Assembly: GCA_945787015.1 (NCBI GenBank)
Contig: CALZGM010000023.1
Span: forward strand, 1-55,710
Direction of reading: 5' to 3'
Length of the DNA stretch: 55,710 nt
DNA from: an uncultured Roseburia sp.
GTDB lineage: Bacteria; Bacillota; Clostridia; Lachnospirales; Lachnospiraceae
A program made the position numbers and the translations under genes. Position 1 is the first letter of the stretch. Every line of letters begins with the position of its first letter. This document shows, piece after piece, positions 1-8,915 of this stretch. A model generated the notes under the pieces. The model was not told the DNA's origin, did no database searches, and saw only the letters and a list, made by a program, of their open reading frames with translations.

Positions 1-78
1 CGAATAGAAAAAAGTCAGTCTCTTTCTCTCTTCCTCAATATACGAAACTATAAATCCAAATTTTGTACTAAATATCTA

Positions 79-2013
79 TTACAGTGCATTCGCAACATCA
101 TAAGCACTCTCAACTGCATGATTGATGTTGCTTGGGCGCTCGCCTGCGCAATCGCCAACATAGTGAACCGGTACGGTTACACCTTCTAATTCCGGAAGGT
201 TCTTCTTCGCACCAACTGCCATAACGACAAAGTCAGCAGGGATAGTAGAAGTCTTTGACTCTTCACCCTCGGTTGTAGTAACAGTAATGCTGTCTGCAGT
301 AATTTCATCCAGTTTTGTATTCACAAGACGAACTACCTTATGTGCATCTAATTCTTTGGTTAAGGTCGGCATTACAGTAACACTTTCCTCTTTTGCAATG
401 GCATCTAACATCTCAATGATGGTTACTTCGCAGCCCTGTCCTGCCAAATATTCAGCTGTTTCAACACCTACAAGACCACCGCCGATGACTGCAACCTTTC
501 CGAATACAAGTTCCTTCTTGTCCAAAACATCCCAAGAGCTTACTACCTGCGGCAGGTCGCTTCCTTTGATTGGAGGCATTGCATTTACTGCACCTGTTGC
601 AACGATTACTTCATCATACTGATTTGCCTCTTCTGCCGTTAAAGTTGTTCCGAAACGGAAGGTAACAGGAAGCTCTGCTAATACAGCATAGAAGTAATTT
701 AAAGCACGCATCATCTCTTCTTTTCTTGGTGGAACACTTGCGATGTGAAGCTGTCCGCCCGCACGAAGGGATTTTTCAAATACGGTTACTTTATGTCCCT
801 TTAAGGCTGCGACTCTGGCTGCTTCTAAACCGGCAATACCGGCACCGATAATTGCGATGTTCTTTTCTTTTTCTGCCGGAGTAATCACACGTTTATATTC
901 ATATCCGTTTTCTGCATTTAAGACACAGCTTAAAAATGCGCGGTTCTGGATGTTATCGGTACAGCCCTTATTACACATAATACAGGTACGTACACATCCT
1001 GCTTTTCCTTCTTCGCATCTCTTTACAAAATCAGGATCAGCCAATAAGGAACGTCCTAAGCCTACCATATCTGCTTTGCCGGTCGCAACAACTGCTTCTG
1101 CCGCCTGTGGAGTTACAATACGTCCAACGCAGGAAACCGGAACATCTACTACCTTTTTCACTTCTTCTGAACAGTATACGGTAAAGCCATATGGCTGTGT
1201 TCCCATTGGAGGGATTGTATCTGCCATATTTCCGGTATGATTTGCCTGTGCAACATGAAGGGTATCAACACCTGCTTCTACCAAAAGCTTTGCAAGTTCG
1301 ATTGCTTCGTCTAATTCCAAACCACCTTTTCCGCGAAGACCGCCTTCTGCCAATGGTGTAATTACCGGCAATTTATAATCAATTACCATATTAGGAACTG
1401 CTTCTTTTAATGCCTTTACTAAAGTAAGGGCAAAACGGGTACGGTTTTCAAAACTTCCGCCATAGTTGTCGGTACGTTTATTCAAAATTTTAGAGCAAAG
1501 AGAACCAACCAGACGGTCGCCATGCACTTCGATACAATCAACACCTGCCTGCTCTGCTAATTTTGCGCAAGCTATCATGTGACCGATAATTTCATTTAAG
1601 CCTTCTTCTGATACTTCGTTGATATAATGCTGCATATCATAATGAAGCTGTGCTCTTGCTTCCTGCATCTTGCCCTGTGCAAATAAGGCTGCAAGTGCAG
1701 CTACATTATATTCCGGATGGAATAACTGAAGTCCAAGCTTAGCACCATATTCATGGCATGCATCCGCCAGTTTTTTATAGGTAGGAATCTGCTCTTCCTT
1801 AAATAACTTTGGAGTCGGTGAAAAAGTAGCAAGTGGAGCCACATCACCGATTACGATATATCCAACGCCGCCTTCAGCCAGTCTTTTGTAGAAGTTAAAA
1901 CTCTGTTCTCCAATGGAGCCGTCTTTCTCTTCATAGCCGGTTGTTAAAGGTGGAAACATGATACGATTCTTAAATGTTACATTTCCTATTTTAATTGGTT
2001 CTAAAATCTTCAT
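79..2013 (-). CDS. Old-yellow-enzyme-type NADH:flavin oxidoreductase (2,4-dienoyl-CoA reductase/BaiCD architecture)
   Basis: This 644-residue protein has the three-part layout of 2,4-dienoyl-CoA reductase and enoate reductases. An FMN-binding TIM barrel covers about residues 1-335. A 4Fe-4S cluster is ligated by Cys344, Cys347, Cys351 and Cys363 (CxxCxxxC then C). A two-dinucleotide domain follows, with an FAD motif GAGIAG near 390 and an NAD(P) motif GGGLVG near 510. Such enzymes reduce activated C=C bonds in the cytoplasm with NAD(P)H. The usual catalytic Tyr of the HGYL motif is replaced: the sequence reads VHGDRLVGSLC, so the substrate or proton donor may differ. The start is preceded by AGGAGG lying inside the end of the upstream hydrolase gene, 1 nt away, so the two are probably translationally coupled. 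The substrate cannot be read from sequence; no bile-acid (bai) genes are nearby. Confidence 0.9.
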   Translation of the reverse strand: MKILEPIKIGNVTFKNRIMFPPLTTGYEEKDGSIGEQSFNFYKRLAEGGVGYIVIGDVAPLATFSPTPKLFKEEQIPTYKKLADACHEYGAKLGLQLFHPEYNVAALAALFAQGKMQEARAQLHYDMQHYINEVSEEGLNEIIGHMIACAKLAEQAGVDCIEVHGDRLVGSLCSKILNKRTDNYGGSFENRTRFALTLVKALKEAVPNMVIDYKLPVITPLAEGGLRGKGGLELDEAIELAKLLVEAGVDTLHVAQANHTGNMADTIPPMGTQPYGFTVYCSEEVKKVVDVPVSCVGRIVTPQAAEAVVATGKADMVGLGRSLLADPDFVKRCEEGKAGCVRTCIMCNKGCTDNIQNRAFLSCVLNAENGYEYKRVITPAEKEKNIAIIGAGIAGLEAARVAALKGHKVTVFEKSLRAGGQLHIASVPPRKEEMMRALNYFYAVLAELPVTFRFGTTLTAEEANQYDEVIVATGAVNAMPPIKGSDLPQVVSSWDVLDKKELVFGKVAVIGGGLVGVETAEYLAGQGCEVTIIEMLDAIAKEESVTVMPTLTKELDAHKVVRLVNTKLDEITADSITVTTTEGEESKTSTIPADFVVMAVGAKKNLPELEGVTVPVHYVGDCAGERPSNINHAVESAYDVANAL

Positions 2014-2014
2014 C

Positions 2015-2779
2015 TTATTTTGTACCTCCTAAAACAAAGTCTAATATTGCTTTTTCGCAAGCTCTTCTGGCAGGAATACTTGAGAAATTGTGATTGCCAC
2101 CCTCTATTGCAACAAAGGTGCAATTCTCACCATATACTTCCATATATTTCTTGCAATCTGCTTCACTTACCAGATTATCTTCGGTTCCTCGAATCAAAAG
2201 AACCGGTCCCTGATATTCGGCAGCTGTAGAAAATGGTTCATATGGATGCATCGTTTTATTAAAGGTAGTGGAAAAGCTTAATCCCTCCACGTCTGCGGAA
2301 AAGATACCTTTTTCCTCCATCGCCTGTACACGTTCCAATGCGCCATACCACATTGCTGCGCCCGGACACTGCAGAACCAACTTTGCAGGCTGAATCCTCG
2401 GAGCAATGCTGGAAGCCACATAACCTCCCATGCTCTGACCCGATAAAATAATCTGTGAGGTATCTGCCCACTCCTGCTCTTTTATCCAGTTGAAAATATC
2501 TTCAGCATCTTCCAGCAATGAAGTAAAGGTCATATTTTCAAATTCTCCATCGCTTTCGCCATTTCCGTAAAGGTCAAAACGTACGCATGCAATCCCATTC
2601 TCTTCCAGCTTTCTCGCTTGTTGTACATGCAAGTTCTTATATCCGCTCTTATTTCCCCCAAAACCATGCAGATTCATAAATACCGGTGCCTTGCCTCCGT
2701 TCAGGCAGGCATCCGGCAGGTTTAAAATTCCGCGCAGGGTGTGGCCTGAACGGTTCACCATTGAAATTTGCTTAGTCAT
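2015..2779 (-). CDS. Alpha/beta hydrolase (serine esterase/acyl hydrolase type)
   Basis: A 254-residue alpha/beta hydrolase. The nucleophile elbow GQSMGG (about residues 114-119) supplies the catalytic Ser. An early HGFGG stretch is the oxyanion-hole region, and the acid and base are probably Asp in RGTEDNLV and His in GGNHNFS near the C-terminus. There is no signal peptide, so it acts in the cytoplasm. It sits between a GPH-type sugar/glycoside symporter gene (8 nt gap) and a flavin reductase gene (1 nt gap) in one operon. It may therefore de-esterify the imported compound before or after reduction. The family (S9/BAAT-like small hydrolases) is broad and the true substrate is unknown. Confidence 0.85.
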   Translation of the reverse strand: MTKQISMVNRSGHTLRGILNLPDACLNGGKAPVFMNLHGFGGNKSGYKNLHVQQARKLEENGIACVRFDLYGNGESDGEFENMTFTSLLEDAEDIFNWIKEQEWADTSQIILSGQSMGGYVASSIAPRIQPAKLVLQCPGAAMWYGALERVQAMEEKGIFSADVEGLSFSTTFNKTMHPYEPFSTAAEYQGPVLLIRGTEDNLVSEADCKKYMEVYGENCTFVAIEGGNHNFSSIPARRACEKAILDFVLGGTK

Positions 2780-2787
2780 TTTCTATC

Positions 2788-4173
2788 TTATGCCTCATTT
2801 TTCTCAGCACGTCTCTTTGCTAAGGTATCAATCATTTCCTGTGTTTTTTCTTTTGTTAACGGATAAACAAATTTCATTACAAGAACTGCTGCAAGATAAC
2901 CTACTACGTAAAGAGTTGTATAACCGCTCCAAATGCTCTTTGTAACTTCTGCTGTCTGAGTTGTTGCAGTATAGTCATATCCAATCCAAACAAGGGCAAA
3001 GTTTGCCAAACTTGCAGAAACTGCATTTGCTAATTTACGAACAAAGGAATATGCGGAGTATACAATACCTTCGTTTCTCTTACCATGAATTAATTCGTGG
3101 TAATCAATAGAGTCATTTACAAGTGCCCAGATAAGTACCTGGAATCCACATACACCAAGGTAGCAGATACCATTTACAATGATAAATGTCATACCATCTG
3201 TAATAGGGAAGAAATGAAGGATTGCATATACAATCACAGAGAAAGTAGCACTATACATAATCCATTCTTTCTTACCAAACTTCTTAGCAACGAATTTGAT
3301 ACCAATGAATGCAATTAAAGACCAAAGTACACTTAACATACCTGACATTGCAGATAACTTAACGTTTCCGAAATAGTCCTTATATAAGTAGGTATTTAAG
3401 CCATTCACAACACTGGCACCTACCATACCGATAAAGCTTGCAAGCATACATCCGATAAGCGCTCTGTTTTTACCAATTTCCTTGATTACTTCAAGATAAT
3501 TAATCTTCTGCTTTTCTTCTTTTACAATCGGCTCTGCAACGATACGCTCCTTACACCAGAAGCTTGTAAGCATTAAGCATACAAAACCTACTGCTGCAAA
3601 TGCTGCGGATAAAATAACGAATCTTTCCGGTACCGGCTGGTTATCCTTGTACAAGAATAAAGGTCCGATGATAACAGCAACTGTCATGAAAATGGTACCA
3701 CCCAAGCTTCTGTAACGGGAAAGGTCTGTTCTCTGGTTAACATCATCTGTCATTACACTTGATAAGCTTCCGTATGGAACGTTTACACAGGTGTAAAGGA
3801 TTTCATATACCACATAAGTAACAAACATGTAGATTAATTTGGCACCATACGCCCAGTCTCTGATATTCGCAAAACCAAGCACACAGGTCACCGCCATCGG
3901 AAGTGCAAAAGCACGAATCCAAGGAATAAATTTTCCTTTTCCGGTATCCTTCCTACTATCTACCAAAGCACCGATGATTGGGTCATTAATTGCGTCCCAG
4001 ATTTTTGTGATTAAGAACAAAATGGCAGAATGTGCCGGGTTTACCTGTAATACTAAGGTGTAGAATACAGACAGGTATGCAGAACGGAACTGTTCTGTAC
4101 AGCAGCATCCCATGTCACCAAGGGTGTAACCGATTTTGTCCAGCATTGAAAATTTTCTTACTTCTTTTTTCAT
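2788..4173 (-). CDS. GPH-family (glycoside-pentoside-hexuronide):cation symporter
   Basis: A 461-residue, 12-helix membrane protein of the MelB/GPH type. The N-terminus carries the typical DKIGYTLGDMGCC stretch, and the first loop has WDAINDPIIGALVDSR, a hallmark of this family (Asp residues for cation coupling). It should import a glycoside or related compound with H+ or Na+. I place the start at 4173 because AAAGGAG precedes this ATG by a good distance; the frame stays open about 43 codons further upstream without a usable start. It is the first gene of an operon with the hydrolase and flavin reductase and is divergent from an AraC regulator, which probably controls it. Confidence 0.88.
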   Translation of the reverse strand: MKKEVRKFSMLDKIGYTLGDMGCCCTEQFRSAYLSVFYTLVLQVNPAHSAILFLITKIWDAINDPIIGALVDSRKDTGKGKFIPWIRAFALPMAVTCVLGFANIRDWAYGAKLIYMFVTYVVYEILYTCVNVPYGSLSSVMTDDVNQRTDLSRYRSLGGTIFMTVAVIIGPLFLYKDNQPVPERFVILSAAFAAVGFVCLMLTSFWCKERIVAEPIVKEEKQKINYLEVIKEIGKNRALIGCMLASFIGMVGASVVNGLNTYLYKDYFGNVKLSAMSGMLSVLWSLIAFIGIKFVAKKFGKKEWIMYSATFSVIVYAILHFFPITDGMTFIIVNGICYLGVCGFQVLIWALVNDSIDYHELIHGKRNEGIVYSAYSFVRKLANAVSASLANFALVWIGYDYTATTQTAEVTKSIWSGYTTLYVVGYLAAVLVMKFVYPLTKEKTQEMIDTLAKRRAEKNEA

Positions 4174-4219
4174 TACTAAACTTCTCCTTTCGTGTAGTGA
4201 AACGTTTTTTGATATCTTG

Positions 4220-4314
4220 ATTATAAACTTTGTTAAAAATAAAACATATCCATTTCTTGCACTAGAACTTTCACAAATTGATGTATTGTAATATTTGTGC
4301 AAAAGTGCTATTCT
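4220..4314. promoter_or_regulatory. Divergent promoter region between the GPH operon and araC-type gene
   Basis: On the minus strand a perfect -10 box TATAAT lies at 4220-4225 with no good -35 box, as expected for an activator-dependent promoter of the symporter operon. On the plus strand TTGTAA (4286-4291), a 17-bp spacer and TATTCT (4309-4314) could drive the AraC gene. Between them CACAAAT (4272-4278) and ATTTGTG (4293-4299) form an inverted repeat that may be the regulator's site. Boxes are seen; their function is inferred. Confidence 0.5.
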
Positions 4315-4357
4315 ATGACTATAGTTATGTGCATTTTAACGAAAGGTTTAGGTGCTT

Positions 4358-5218
4358 ATGGGGAAAAAAAGCTATTCCGCTTCCAGTTACACGTTTACTG
4401 AGGCAGCAGCCCGACAATTTGCCTCCGGAAAATATTATATGATTTTATATATTTCAAAGGGAACCTGTCACTTTGAAGTGGAGAACGATTTGCAGTTCTG
4501 TTCCACAGAAGATATGATTATTTTAAAGCCGAACGCAAAAACCTCCATGCGTTTTCGTGGCGGACGTCATCAGTTGGATATTCTGGAATTACGTGTACTT
4601 CCAGAATATCTGGCAACACTTTCTGACAAAGAGACCGACCTTTTGGCAGCTTTTCAATTTGTACCATTTCAAATTAGAATCCTTAGGGCAGGAAGTAATC
4701 TTTCTATGTTAATCAAGAATATTACGCTAAATCTAGTCGCGCTCTCTCCTGACAATGCTGAATTTGGCTATGCCCTCTATGAGCAGAGTCTGGTGACCAT
4801 AGCTTTAGTTCTAACCATGCGGGCTTGCATTGATGCCGACAAAGTGCACCGCGGTCGAAAGCGTAAGCATCTTCTGATGGACGATATCTTTCGCTATATT
4901 CATGTCCACCTGTCCGAGGACTTAACCCTTGAACAGTTAGAGCAGGAATTTTTTGTAAGCCGCTACCATATCTGCCGCGAATTCAAAAAAATGACTGGGC
5001 AGACTCCTCATGCCTATATTGTAAAAGCGCGTTTAGACCTCTGCTGCAAATACATTGAGCAGGGTAAGCCAATCCGCGAAGTATATGAGCTTGGCGGTTT
5101 TGGCGGATATAATCATTTTTTCCGGGCATTCAAAAAAGAATACCGGATGACACCGATGGAATATTATAAGAGTTTAAAGACAGACGAAGCACCCGGTCTT
5201 CCTCCGATAGAATCATAA
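4358..5218 (+). CDS. AraC-family transcriptional regulator
   Basis: The protein has about 286 residues. The N-terminal 140 residues look like the cupin-type sensing domain of AraC regulators. The C-terminal 100 residues are a double helix-turn-helix of the AraC/XylS type (LTLEQLEQEFFVSRYHICREFKK, then the second HTH ending FRAFKKEYRMTPMEYYK). It is a cytoplasmic DNA-binding activator whose likely target is the divergent symporter operon. An in-frame GTG at 4352 is closer (5 nt) to GAAAGG than the ATG used here, so the start could be two codons earlier. Confidence 0.88.
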   Translation: MGKKSYSASSYTFTEAAARQFASGKYYMILYISKGTCHFEVENDLQFCSTEDMIILKPNAKTSMRFRGGRHQLDILELRVLPEYLATLSDKETDLLAAFQFVPFQIRILRAGSNLSMLIKNITLNLVALSPDNAEFGYALYEQSLVTIALVLTMRACIDADKVHRGRKRKHLLMDDIFRYIHVHLSEDLTLEQLEQEFFVSRYHICREFKKMTGQTPHAYIVKARLDLCCKYIEQGKPIREVYELGGFGGYNHFFRAFKKEYRMTPMEYYKSLKTDEAPGLPPIES

Positions 5219-5220
5219 AT

Positions 5221-5251
5221 AATAGAAAGTACGCTCTGCGAACTTTCTATT
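5221..5251 (+). terminator. Stem-loop after the AraC gene
   Basis: Perfect 10-bp arms AATAGAAAGT and ACTTTCTATT with an 11-nt loop start 2 nt after the AraC stop codon. The T-tract is poor, so termination may be weak; a processing or 3'-end protection role is possible. Confidence 0.5.
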
Positions 5252-5260
5252 ATCATAGAT

Positions 5261-5292
5261 AAAAAAAGGATGATAACCCATCGTTACCATCC
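5261..5292 (-). terminator. Rho-independent terminator of tRNA-Pro
   Basis: Reading the minus strand, GGATGGTAAC pairs with GTTATCATCC (one G-T pair) around a short loop and is followed directly by seven T residues. It lies 7 nt beyond the 3' end of the tRNA. Confidence 0.85.
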
Positions 5293-5299
5293 ATCCCAG

Positions 5300-5373
<74 letters not shown>

Positions 5374-5398
5374 TTATTCATTTTTTACTTTGCAAATC

Positions 5399-5418
5399 AT
5401 GCTAATATATGTTAGCAT
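5399..5418. promoter_or_regulatory. Dyad within overlapping divergent promoters
   Basis: ATGCTAA and TTAGCAT form a perfect inverted repeat around TATATG. On the minus strand TAGACA with a 17-bp spacer and TAACAT could be the tRNA-Pro promoter. On the plus strand TTGCAA (5390-5395), 17 bp and TAGCAT (5413-5418) could serve the reductase gene. The dyad overlaps both, so one protein could switch both directions. Confidence 0.4.
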
Positions 5419-5466
5419 AATTTTATAAAACTGTCTAGTACTTTTTTAAAAAAGAGAGGAATTTTT

Positions 5467-6198
5467 ATGAAGCAAACGGTACTTATTACCGGTGCCTCCC
5501 GTGGAATCGGGCGCGCCATAGCGGAAGCTTTTGCAAAAAATGGTGATCAGTTGGTGATAACCTGTTCAAAATCAGCATCAGATTTACAGGAGCTTGCCAT
5601 AAGGTTGCAGGCACTTTATGCGATAGACGTGCTGACAAGTGTCGGTGATATCTCAGATTATCGTTATGTAACTCAGCTATTTAAAGAGGTTCAAAATCGT
5701 TTTGGCGGTATTGATATTCTGATTAATAATGCCGGTATTTCCTATGTCGGCCTTCTTACTGACATGAACATTGATGATTGGAATCGGATTGTCGGCACCA
5801 ACTTCACCTCCGTATTTTCCACCAGCAAGCTGGCGATTCCATATATGCTTCATAAAAAAGCCGGTAAAATAATTAATATTTCTTCTGTATGGGGAAATGT
5901 GGGCGCCTCCTGTGAAGTAGCCTACTCAGCCTGCAAGGGTGGTATCAATTCCTTTACCAAAGCACTGGCAAAAGAGCTGGCTCCGAGTAACATTCAGGTA
6001 AATGCCATTGCCTGCGGTTGCATTGATACGCAAATGAATGCCTGTTTTTCTGAGGAAGAACGTGCTGCTTTGGCAGAAGAAATTCCCACCGGAAGATTCG
6101 GCACTCCGGAAGAAGTAGCTGAGTTAGTCCTTAAACTAACAGATTCATCCGCTTATTTAACCGGCCAAGTTATCACTTTTGACGGTGGATGGACCTGA
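5467..6198 (+). CDS. Short-chain dehydrogenase/reductase, FabG-like
   Basis: A 243-residue classical SDR, the normal length. It has the Rossmann glycine motif TGASRGIG (residues 8-15), NNAG at 87-90, catalytic Asn112, Ser140, Tyr153 and Lys157 (YxxxK), all intact. The enzyme interconverts a carbonyl and an alcohol with NAD(P)H in the cytoplasm. It resembles 3-oxoacyl-ACP reductase FabG, but it stands alone outside a fatty-acid operon, so it may be a paralogue with another substrate. GAGAGGA precedes the ATG. Confidence 0.88.
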   Translation: MKQTVLITGASRGIGRAIAEAFAKNGDQLVITCSKSASDLQELAIRLQALYAIDVLTSVGDISDYRYVTQLFKEVQNRFGGIDILINNAGISYVGLLTDMNIDDWNRIVGTNFTSVFSTSKLAIPYMLHKKAGKIINISSVWGNVGASCEVAYSACKGGINSFTKALAKELAPSNIQVNAIACGCIDTQMNACFSEEERAALAEEIPTGRFGTPEEVAELVLKLTDSSAYLTGQVITFDGGWT

Positions 6199-6286
6199 TT
6201 TATACTACTTTTGTCTCGTATTCTAAGAATTTCGAATAATTTTTTTTGCATTTCGCGTGATTTTCCGGTTTTGTCAATTTTCTTTT

Positions 6287-6323
6287 ATAAAATGCTCTTA
6301 TCTTAAAGAAAGGAGCATTTTAT
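6287..6323 (+). promoter_or_regulatory. Inverted repeat covering the ribosome-binding site of the XRE gene
   Basis: Perfect 11-bp arms ATAAAATGCTC (6287-6297) and GAGCATTTTAT (6313-6323) end 2 nt before the ATG. The Shine-Dalgarno bases AAAGGAG straddle the loop and right arm, so folded RNA would hide part of the ribosome site. As DNA it could instead be an autoregulatory operator for the HTH protein. Confidence 0.55.
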
Positions 6324-6325
6324 TT

Positions 6326-6664
6326 ATGGATCTTGGCACACGCCTTACTGTTCTTCTGGAGGACAAAAACATGACCCAAAAAGAATTCGCAGACTGCCTG
6401 CACATTGATTACAATACTGCAAACGGATACATCACAAACCGCAGAATGCCGGACTGTGAAATGCTATGCCAAATTGCTGAGTTTTTTCATTCCAGTGCAG
6501 ATTATCTGGTTGGTCGCACAAGCATAAGGCACCACAGAGACCTGGGCTGTTCCCATGATGAAGGAATTCTAATCAGCAATTACCGCGGTTTGAGTCCGGA
6601 TATGAGGCAGGTCCTTGTAGCCATCTCTGAAAGCCTCTATCAGAATCAGCGTAAGAAGCGCTAA
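6326..6664 (+). CDS. Small XRE-family helix-turn-helix regulator
   Basis: A 112-residue protein with a Cro/CI-type HTH in residues 1-60 (TRLTVLLEDKNMTQKEFADCL, recognition helix YNTANGYITNRRMPD, closing IAEFFHSSADYLVGRTS). The remaining 50 residues have no domain I recognise. The ATG at 6326 is chosen because AAAGGAG lies 7 nt upstream and the HTH begins immediately after it. There is no toxin or phage gene beside it, so it is probably a small housekeeping or stress repressor. Its start codon is embedded in an inverted repeat that may be self-regulatory. Confidence 0.85.
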   Translation: MDLGTRLTVLLEDKNMTQKEFADCLHIDYNTANGYITNRRMPDCEMLCQIAEFFHSSADYLVGRTSIRHHRDLGCSHDEGILISNYRGLSPDMRQVLVAISESLYQNQRKKR

Positions 6665-6685
6665 CATATACTTGAAAGTATATGT
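6664..6685. repeat. Perfect 22-bp dyad after the XRE gene
   Basis: ACATATACTT and AAGTATATGT flank the dinucleotide GA. The dyad starts at the last base of the XRE stop codon and precedes the shared terminator. Its role is not apparent. Confidence 0.5.
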
Positions 6686-6692
6686 TCAAAAA

Positions 6693-6740
6693 GGGCCTAC
6701 TGTAACTTCACTGTTACAGTAAGCCCACTTTTATTTTATT
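6693..6740. terminator. Bidirectional terminator between XRE gene and glgX
   Basis: Stem GGGCCTACTGTAAC / GTTACAGTAAGCCC with a 6-nt loop. T-rich tracts follow on both strands (TTTTATTTTATT on plus, TTTTTG on minus). The two convergent genes share it. Confidence 0.85.
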
Positions 6741-8859
6741 AAACTCCTGTTTCTGCCAGAAGTACAATCACTGTTCTTGGTGGTACTTTTAAGGTTTTCC
6801 GATAGTAAAATTCTGTCTCAGATTCAAAATCCTTGCCATCCTCATATTCACAGTTGGTATTTACGCACACCTTCCACTGTAAACCTGCCGGAAGCTCGGG
6901 AAGCTGCATAATTAACGGTTCCCAATATGCATTCATACAATAAAATACCACATCGTCCCGGACATTTTTTTCGTCACGACCTGCATACATAATTCCAATC
7001 AGCTTACTATTGTAATCCGTTCCTCCATTCCACGGAAATCCATTATGAATGCTGATTTCCGGAAGTTTACAAAGTGCTGCCTTTGTGGTTTTTCGTAGAA
7101 TGGCATGTTCCTTACGGAATGCAATCATATAGCGGAAAAAGTCATGAATTTCCTGATACTCCTCCATGCGGCTCCAGTCCAGCCACGAAATAATATTATC
7201 CTGACAATAAGCATTATTATTTCCAAACTGTGTATTACAGAATTCATCTCCGGCCAAAAACATTGCCGCGCCTCTGCTGCACATCAGCGTTGCAAAAGCA
7301 TTCTTTATCATACGGCGGCGAAGCGCATCGACCTCCGCCAATTCCGTTTCTCCTTCCACGCCGCAGTTCCAACTGTGCCCGTTATTATCTCCATCTGTAT
7401 TATTCCAGCCATTTTTTTCGTTATGCTTATGATTATAAGAATATAAATCATAGAGTGTAAATCCGTCATGACAAGTCAAAAAGTTAACAGACGCACTCTT
7501 GCCGCGAAGAGTTGGGTCATACAAATCATGAGAACCTGTAATTCTGGTAATTGCCGTAGCTGCCATACCACTGTCACCTTTAAGGAACTGTCTCATATCA
7601 TCGCGGTATTTTCCATTCCACTCCGCCCAGCGGCTCCATGCCGGGAAGCTTCCCACCTGATAAAGTCCGCCTGCATCCCAGGCTTCTGCAATGAGCTTTA
7701 CTTTTCCTAGAATGTAATCACATGCCAGTTGGCGGAGAATCGGCGGATTCTCCATTGGTGCGCCATTTTCATCACGACTTAAAATAGATGCCAGGTCAAA
7801 GCGGAATCCATCTACACGATACTCTGTTACCCAATAACGAAGGCACTCCAAAATAAACTGTGATACTACCGGATGATTACAGTTCATAACATTACCACAA
7901 CCGCTGAAATTGTAGTAAAAACCTTCCGGCGTCAGCATATAATAAATATTGTTGTCGATTCCTTTAAAAGAAAAGCATGGTCCGTTTTCATTTCCTTCTG
8001 CTGTATGATTAAATACGACATCTAAAATAACCTCTATTCCATTTGCTTTCAAATCATAAATCAGACTCTTTAATTCATCGCCTTCATGATTGTGTTCTAC
8101 CGCGGAGTTATAAGCCGTATTTGGAGCAAAGAAGCTGACCGTATTGTAACCCCAGTAATTATAAAGGCGCTCGCCATCTACTTCTCTGGTTCCTTCCATT
8201 TCGTCAAATTCAAAAATCGGCATCAATTCTACCGCATTGATTCCCAAATCCACCAGATATGGAATCTTTTCGCGTAATCCCTGAAAGGTTCCCCGGTGTT
8301 CAACGCCCGATGACTCATGTTTCGTAAAGCCACGCACATGGGCTTCGTAAATAATCAAATCCTCAAACGGATGCTCTAACTGCGTCAGTTTTCCCCAGTC
8401 AAAATTATTTTCTACCACTCTCGCATGGTAGACAAAATCCTTTTCGTCGCTTTCTTTTTCTCCCCACTTCCGCTGTCCGGTCACGGCTCTGGCATAAGGG
8501 TCTAAAAGCACGTTGTCCGGATTAAAAAGTAATCCCTTTTTCGGATCGTATGGTCCATCGAATTGATAAGCATATTCAAATTCTTCCATGCGAAGTCCAT
8601 AAACAAAAATCGAATACGTATTACCGATATGATACGACTCCGGAAATGGAATCCTTGCATACGGTTCCTTTGCCTGCGGTTTATACAACAGCAAGGTACA
8701 TTTCGTTGCCCCGCTTGAGTGAATGGTAAAGCTCACTCCCCGCTCTGTCTGTGTAGCACCATTTCTATTATAATACCCGGGTCTGATTCGATATCCCGCA
8801 ATCTCATCTAACGGTTGTAAACTCTGTCCCCGAATCGGCTTATGGTCAAATCTTAACAT
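6739..8859 (-). CDS. glgX: Glycogen debranching enzyme GlgX (GH13 isoamylase type)
   Basis: The protein has about 706 residues. An N-terminal CBM48-like domain (RIRPGYYNRNGATQTERGVSF) precedes a GH13 (beta/alpha)8 barrel. The four conserved regions are visible: DVVFNH, DGFRFD (nucleophile Asp), AEAWD (acid Glu) and TCHDG (His-Asp). The enzyme hydrolyses alpha-1,6 branches of glycogen or limit dextrins in the cytoplasm. The reading frame extends to an ATG at 8910, but a near-perfect promoter (TTGAAA-17-TATAAT) has its -10 box at 8916-8921, which would put the transcript start at or inside that codon. The ATG at 8859, preceded by TGAGGA, is therefore the better start. No other glycogen genes are adjacent. 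Confidence 0.92.
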   Translation of the reverse strand: MLRFDHKPIRGQSLQPLDEIAGYRIRPGYYNRNGATQTERGVSFTIHSSGATKCTLLLYKPQAKEPYARIPFPESYHIGNTYSIFVYGLRMEEFEYAYQFDGPYDPKKGLLFNPDNVLLDPYARAVTGQRKWGEKESDEKDFVYHARVVENNFDWGKLTQLEHPFEDLIIYEAHVRGFTKHESSGVEHRGTFQGLREKIPYLVDLGINAVELMPIFEFDEMEGTREVDGERLYNYWGYNTVSFFAPNTAYNSAVEHNHEGDELKSLIYDLKANGIEVILDVVFNHTAEGNENGPCFSFKGIDNNIYYMLTPEGFYYNFSGCGNVMNCNHPVVSQFILECLRYWVTEYRVDGFRFDLASILSRDENGAPMENPPILRQLACDYILGKVKLIAEAWDAGGLYQVGSFPAWSRWAEWNGKYRDDMRQFLKGDSGMAATAITRITGSHDLYDPTLRGKSASVNFLTCHDGFTLYDLYSYNHKHNEKNGWNNTDGDNNGHSWNCGVEGETELAEVDALRRRMIKNAFATLMCSRGAAMFLAGDEFCNTQFGNNNAYCQDNIISWLDWSRMEEYQEIHDFFRYMIAFRKEHAILRKTTKAALCKLPEISIHNGFPWNGGTDYNSKLIGIMYAGRDEKNVRDDVVFYCMNAYWEPLIMQLPELPAGLQWKVCVNTNCEYEDGKDFESETEFYYRKTLKVPPRTVIVLLAETGV

Positions 8860-8915
8860 ATGATTCCTCATTCCTGCATCCTTGCAATGCGCTTTCCTTG
8901 CTATTCGCATATAAT

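Noticed and set aside
79-4173. Bile acid 7-dehydroxylation (bai) genes
   Set aside because: Only the reductase architecture matches; no BaiE, BaiB, BaiF or BaiA-type gene is present, and the transporter is GPH-type.
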